Source: Planctomycetota bacterium
Lineage (GTDB): Bacteria > Planctomycetota > UBA1135 > GCA-002686595
Direction: 5' to 3'
Length of the DNA: 9,863 nucleotides
NCBI GenBank assembly: GCA_028823185.1
Contig: JAPKBY010000035.1
Location: forward strand, 1-9,863
Below the pieces are notes generated by a model. It was not told where the DNA came from. It saw only the letters and a program-made list of their open reading frames with translations, and made no database searches. The translations under genes were made by a program, and so were the position numbers. Positions 6,511-9,863 of this stretch are shown piece after piece; the first letter of the stretch is position 1, and the number at the start of each line of letters is the position of its first letter.

Positions 6511-8010
6511 TTAGGCGTTAACGCTGGCCGTCTCGTCTGTGAGGGTTTCGCCGCGGTTCTTACAGCGATCTCCAGCCATAGACTGCAGACCCTCTGCCGT
6601 GATGTCCCCAGTCGGGTACTCACCCGTGAAGCACGCATTGCAGAAGTCTTCGATCTTCTCATTTCCAGCCTTCCCGCACTCGTTCATGAGATCCCGATCG
6701 AGATAGAGGAGGTGGTCTGCGCCGAGCTCCTCTGCGATCTCATCGTTGTTACGACCAGTAGCCACGAACTCTGTCTTCGAAGCCATGTCCACGCCATAGG
6801 GGCACGGGGCGATGAGCGGCGGACTCGTTGAAGCTAGATAGACCTCGGTTGCGCCTGCGTCGCGCACCATCTGCACGATCCGCTTGCAGGTGTTTCCGCG
6901 AACGATTGAGTCGTCCACGAGGAGGACCTTCTTGCCCTCAAACTCAATCTTGATCGGGTTGAGCTTCCGCCGCACCGAGTTACGCCGACTCTTTTGGTTC
7001 GGCATGATGAAGGTGCGTCCGATGTAGCGGTTCTTCACGAGCCCCTCGCGATAGGGCAGGTCGAGCCCAAGCGCCATGGAGAGCGCAGCGTCACGCGCTG
7101 AATCAGGGATGGGCATGACGACATCCGGTGTGGGCGCACCTGATTCCACCCACTGGTTCGCCAGGGCCTCTCCGAAGCGCTTGCGCGTCTTGTAAACGGA
7201 GATGTCGTCGAGGAAGGAGTCCGGCCTCGCGAAGTAGACCAGCTCAAAGATGCACGGCCTGTGGTCTCGCTCTGTCACGCGACGGCGATGGATCTCACGA
7301 GCCTCATCCACGAGCACGGCCTCGCCAGGCCCAACGTCAAAGCTGCGGGTGTAGCCGTTGACGTCCAGCACGACGCTCTCTGATGCACAAGCGAACCACT
7401 TGCCCTCTTCCGTCTCCTTCTCTCCGAAGACGATCGGTTTGATGCCAAAGGGATCACGGAAGCAGACCAGTCCGACGTCGGGGACCGTAGCCACGACAGA
7501 GTATGCGCCGCGAACTTCTCGGTGAACGACGCTGACCGCATAGAAGACATCTTCGGCCAGGATCTTCCTGCCTGTCCCCATGCGCTCTTGAAGCGCCTGA
7601 ACAAAGACGTAGAGGATGACCTCTAGGTCGCAGGTCGAGTTGAGCCGCGTCGCGGTGTTTTTAAAGTAGCGCTCAACGAGCTCCTCATAGTTCGAGAGGT
7701 TTCCGTTGTGCGCCATCGCCACGCCGATCGGGTACGGGATATGAAACGGCTGAGCGTCTTCGCCCTGGTTTCCACCGATCGTGGGATACCTGACGTGCCC
7801 CACTCCGAGGTTTCCCCGCAAGCGCGCCATGTTGTTCTCATTGAAGACCTCAAGGACGAGCCCGAGCCCCTTCTTGACGTGGAATGAGTTCGTAAAGGTC
7901 GTGATGCCGGCCGCGTCTTGTCCGCGGTGTTGCACCGCCAGGAGGCCTTCATAGACCTCGCCCGCAACGTCAACGCCTTCCGGTCCGTAAATCCCGATGA
8001 ATCCGCACAT
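6511..8010 (-). CDS. purF: Amidophosphoribosyltransferase (glutamine PRPP amidotransferase)
   Basis: First committed enzyme of purine synthesis: it makes 5-phosphoribosylamine from PRPP and glutamine. The ATG at 8010 gives a 499-residue protein beginning MCGFIGIYG, where Cys2 becomes the N-terminal nucleophile of the Ntn glutaminase domain after Met removal; an upstream in-frame TTG (8037) is less likely. The glutaminase domain shows HRGQDAAG (28-35), the GNLGVGHVRYPT stretch (66-77) and HNGNLSNYEEL (101-111). The phosphoribosyltransferase domain carries the PRPP loop VLLVDDSIVRGNT (362-374). Cysteines 253, 403, 457 and 460 sit where the Bacillus-type enzyme binds its [4Fe-4S] cluster (FCNACFTGEYP, 456-466), so this is the Fe-S class rather than the E. 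coli class. No purR-like operator or purine riboswitch was recognised. It is divergent from the GT9 gene, with other purine genes absent from the window. Confidence 0.97.
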   Translation of the reverse strand: MCGFIGIYGPEGVDVAGEVYEGLLAVQHRGQDAAGITTFTNSFHVKKGLGLVLEVFNENNMARLRGNLGVGHVRYPTIGGNQGEDAQPFHIPYPIGVAMAHNGNLSNYEELVERYFKNTATRLNSTCDLEVILYVFVQALQERMGTGRKILAEDVFYAVSVVHREVRGAYSVVATVPDVGLVCFRDPFGIKPIVFGEKETEEGKWFACASESVVLDVNGYTRSFDVGPGEAVLVDEAREIHRRRVTERDHRPCIFELVYFARPDSFLDDISVYKTRKRFGEALANQWVESGAPTPDVVMPIPDSARDAALSMALGLDLPYREGLVKNRYIGRTFIMPNQKSRRNSVRRKLNPIKIEFEGKKVLLVDDSIVRGNTCKRIVQMVRDAGATEVYLASTSPPLIAPCPYGVDMASKTEFVATGRNNDEIAEELGADHLLYLDRDLMNECGKAGNEKIEDFCNACFTGEYPTGDITAEGLQSMAGDRCKNRGETLTDETASVNA

Positions 8011-8083
8011 GGTGTTTATCTGGTCGCAGCGACCCAAGCAGGGCTATAAAGCCGTTGGGGTCTAAGAGGGTACTCCATCTCCT

Positions 8084-8143
8084 GTTCACTCTGATATGAA
8101 CGACCGTCGGAATCCTCGCGGACATGATCGGATCTCTGACGGT
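8084..8143. promoter_or_regulatory. Inverted repeats in the purF / GT9 divergent intergenic region
   Basis: The 145-base gap holds GTTCA-8 bases-TGAAC (8084-8101), the shape of a dimer-binding operator, and ACCGTC (8103-8108) matched by GACGGT (8138-8143) 29 bases later. No strong -35/-10 pair was found in either direction. A small GGCT-ATAA-AGCC hairpin lies at 8042-8053 in the purF leader. Confidence 0.3.
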
Positions 8144-8155
8144 TAGACTCAGGGG

Positions 8156-9385
8156 GTGATGGAAACCCACAGCACGAACCGCCCCCCGATGAGAGCCCTT
8201 CAGGCTGTCGACCGCGGCCTCGGGCCTGTCATTAGCTTCCTCCTGAAGCCCATCACCCTCCTGCGGCGGCGGGAGGCTGACACCTCGGGTCGCTGGCTGG
8301 TGATCAAGTTTTGGGGTCTCGGGAGCCTCCAGTTGGCGACACCGGCGATTCAGGCCCTTCGGCGGCATCACCCTGACGCTCGGATCGACCTGCTCACCTT
8401 GGCGGGAAACCGCGAGCTCGCGGAGGGCTTCGGCCTCTACGACGAGGTGCGCTGCCTCGACCTCCGCGGCGGCGGAAAGCGAGCCCTCGTCGGCCGCCTC
8501 TTAAAGATGCTGCTCGGTGTCCGCAGAGCACGCTATGCACGCGTCTATGACTTTGAGTTCTTCACTTGGTTCTCGGTGATCGCGTCGGCTTTCAGCGGGG
8601 CTCCGAAGACCTTTGGCTTCGCCGCCCCCGGAGCTCGCCGTGGCGGTCTCCACACAGACACGGTGCCCTTCAACCGCTACTGGCACGTCGCGCGAAACTT
8701 CCGCGCTCTCGCTGGTGGAGAGAGCGGTGGCGAGGTGATGCCTGAGGAACTCACAGCTTTCAAGGTGAGCCCCGCCCACGAGGCACAGCTCGACTCAGAG
8801 CTAGAGCGAGATGGCCGACCGCTCGTTGTCTTGAACCCGAACGCTGGAGACTTAGCCCCCGAGCGCCGCTGGCCGGCAGAGCGCTTCGCTGCGCTCGCTT
8901 CGCGGCTGATTCGAGAGGATGGCGTCCGCGTTGCAATAACCGGAGCCAAGTCAGAACGTGACATCACCGCTTCCGTCTTATGTGCCGCAGGCCCACTACC
9001 TACAGGTCGACTCCTTGATCTCGGAGGGGCGCTCTCTATCGGAGCTTTGAACGCTCTCTTTCAGCGCGCGGCGCTCGTCGTCTCGAACGACAGCGGACCG
9101 ATGCATCTCGCAGCGGCCCAAGGCGCTCCAACGCTTGGCCTCTTCGGCCCCGAGACCCCTGTCATGTACGCACCGCTCGGGCCACGCACGCGCGTTCACT
9201 ACGCGCCGCCGCTTTGCAGCCCCTGCATCAACGTTCATGACGCAAAGGTGCTCTCTTGTGTTCATGGACAACCAGAGTGCTTGATGCGAATCGAGGTCGA
9301 GCAGGTCCTCGCGAGCGCGAGAGGGCTCCTTCGTGAACACAACCAAGGAGAAGAAGAGGTGACCGCGTGCGCGTCCTCCTCTTAA
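8156..9385 (+). CDS. Glycosyltransferase family 9 (heptosyltransferase-type) protein
   Basis: 409 residues from GTG 8156; the ATG at 8159 is equally possible, and AGGGGG lies just before both. A 45-residue N-terminal extension, with a hydrophobic stretch around LGPVISFLLKPITLL (22-36), precedes the usual GT9 start WLVIKFWGLGSLQLATPAIQ (47-66). The C-terminal half has LVVLNPNAGD and the donor-site motif NDSGPMHLAAAQGAPTLGLFGP (from N311), the signature of ADP-heptose:LPS heptosyltransferases. A Cys-containing tail segment (CSPCINVH, then CVHGQPEC) is seen before the end. In characterised heptosyltransferases the first motif reads GD, with Asp acting as base; here that position is Ser57. The acceptor is probably a surface lipid or glycan, but true heptose transfer is unproven. 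The last 19 bases overlap the next gene, so the two are translationally coupled. Confidence 0.9.
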   Translation: MMETHSTNRPPMRALQAVDRGLGPVISFLLKPITLLRRREADTSGRWLVIKFWGLGSLQLATPAIQALRRHHPDARIDLLTLAGNRELAEGFGLYDEVRCLDLRGGGKRALVGRLLKMLLGVRRARYARVYDFEFFTWFSVIASAFSGAPKTFGFAAPGARRGGLHTDTVPFNRYWHVARNFRALAGGESGGEVMPEELTAFKVSPAHEAQLDSELERDGRPLVVLNPNAGDLAPERRWPAERFAALASRLIREDGVRVAITGAKSERDITASVLCAAGPLPTGRLLDLGGALSIGALNALFQRAALVVSNDSGPMHLAAAQGAPTLGLFGPETPVMYAPLGPRTRVHYAPPLCSPCINVHDAKVLSCVHGQPECLMRIEVEQVLASARGLLREHNQGEEEVTACASSS

Positions 9386-9863
9386 ACCCTCCCGGGCGTG
9401 AGATCTACGTCCGCGACTACTTCTGCTCCAAGACGACGAAATCCAACTACCACTTCCACCCCGTCGACCTGCTGGCCCTGTCAGGGACCCTCGCGGAAGA
9501 ACACAACGTAAGTGTCCTCGACTGCATCGCAGAGCGGCTCTCTCCACTAGAGGCGAAGAAGCGCATCGACCTGGTAGATCCTGAGGCGATCGTCTCCCTC
9601 GTCGGCTCCGTCTCATGGGAAGAGGACCGCGTGTTCTTGGCAGATCAAGCCCGCGCAGGGAGGCGCATCTTCGGGATTGGCGACATCCTCCATGAGAATC
9701 AACTCGACCGCCTGCGCGAAGAACCCTGGCTCGAAGGCATCCTCGATGACTTCACCACCCGGGACGTCATGCATCTCTTGGCCGGCACAACAGGGGACGT
9801 CTTGCGTGCGAGCTGGAGACAAGCCGATGGCGCGCTCTGTCACCGTGATGAATCTAGGAGCGG
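9367..9863 (+). CDS. Probable B12-binding radical SAM protein (partial, N-terminal domain only)
   Basis: Starts at GTG 9367 inside the end of the GT9 gene, with GAGGTGA (9356-9362) four bases upstream. 165 residues are present and the frame is open to the window edge. The start MRVLLLNPPGR, then HPVDLLALSGTLAEEHNVSVLDCIAERL and later RRIFGIGDILHENQLD, follow the pattern of the N-terminal cobalamin-binding domain of B12-dependent radical SAM enzymes. The CxxxCxxC motif would lie beyond the window, so the radical SAM half is inferred. Overlap with GT9 indicates an operon. It differs strongly in sequence from the radical SAM protein at 3448-5013 and is not a recent duplicate. Confidence 0.65.
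   Translation, partial: MRVLLLNPPGREIYVRDYFCSKTTKSNYHFHPVDLLALSGTLAEEHNVSVLDCIAERLSPLEAKKRIDLVDPEAIVSLVGSVSWEEDRVFLADQARAGRRIFGIGDILHENQLDRLREEPWLEGILDDFTTRDVMHLLAGTTGDVLRASWRQADGALCHRDESRS

Noticed and set aside
6433..6831. 132-residue plus-strand reading frame at the end of purF
   Set aside because: Largely antisense to the conserved C-terminus of PurF, with no recognisable motif.
8011..8037. N-terminal propeptide for PurF from the upstream TTG start
   Set aside because: Some PurF proteins have a cleaved propeptide, but here a Met directly precedes the nucleophilic Cys, the upstream start is a TTG without a ribosome-binding site, and no propeptide cleavage context is seen.

Overview
The window is GC-rich, densely coding bacterial DNA. 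A glycosyltransferase family 9 (heptosyltransferase-type) gene, an ECF sigma factor paired with a membrane-anchored RseB-like regulator, and a membrane-anchored protein with thrombospondin-type-3 calcium loops all suggest a Gram-negative bacterium. A deltaproteobacterial/Myxococcota or Planctomycetota-like lineage would fit, but this is inference from gene content and I cannot name a genus.

Layout, left to right. (1) 1-1852, minus strand: an envelope-stress type regulatory pair, an ECF sigma factor (1232-1852) followed after 20 bp by a large one-TM partner protein (1-1211, cut off by the window edge). Its cytoplasmic part looks like an anti-sigma domain and its outer part resembles RseB/MucB. 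A GGAAC-N17-CGTC motif just upstream of the sigma gene suggests autoregulation. (2) 1992-2951, minus: an unrecognised membrane-anchored extracytoplasmic protein with two DxDxDG calcium loops, its own sigma70-like promoter and a leader with two stem-loops. (3) 3197-3372, plus: a complete tRNA-Arg(CCG) transcription unit with promoter, encoded CCA and intrinsic terminator. (4) 3448-6351, minus: a B12-binding-type radical SAM protein and a family 4 glycosyltransferase. (5) 6511-8010, minus: purF, first enzyme of purine synthesis, of the Fe-S/Ntn class. (6) 8156-9863, plus, divergent from purF: a family 9 glycosyltransferase whose end overlaps the start of a second protein resembling a B12-binding radical SAM enzyme, which runs off the window.

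The two radical SAM candidates, GT4 and GT9 plausibly belong to one surface glycan/glycolipid pathway, with purF embedded among them as a housekeeping gene. The most noteworthy items are the apparent fusion of anti-sigma and RseB-like functions in one polypeptide, the calcium-loop protein beside it, and a GT9 enzyme with Ser where the catalytic Asp of characterised heptosyltransferases lies. No CRISPR array, insertion sequence, prophage gene or obvious defence system is visible. No gene-free gap exceeds 300 bases; the longest is 2952-3240, described through its promoters and leader.
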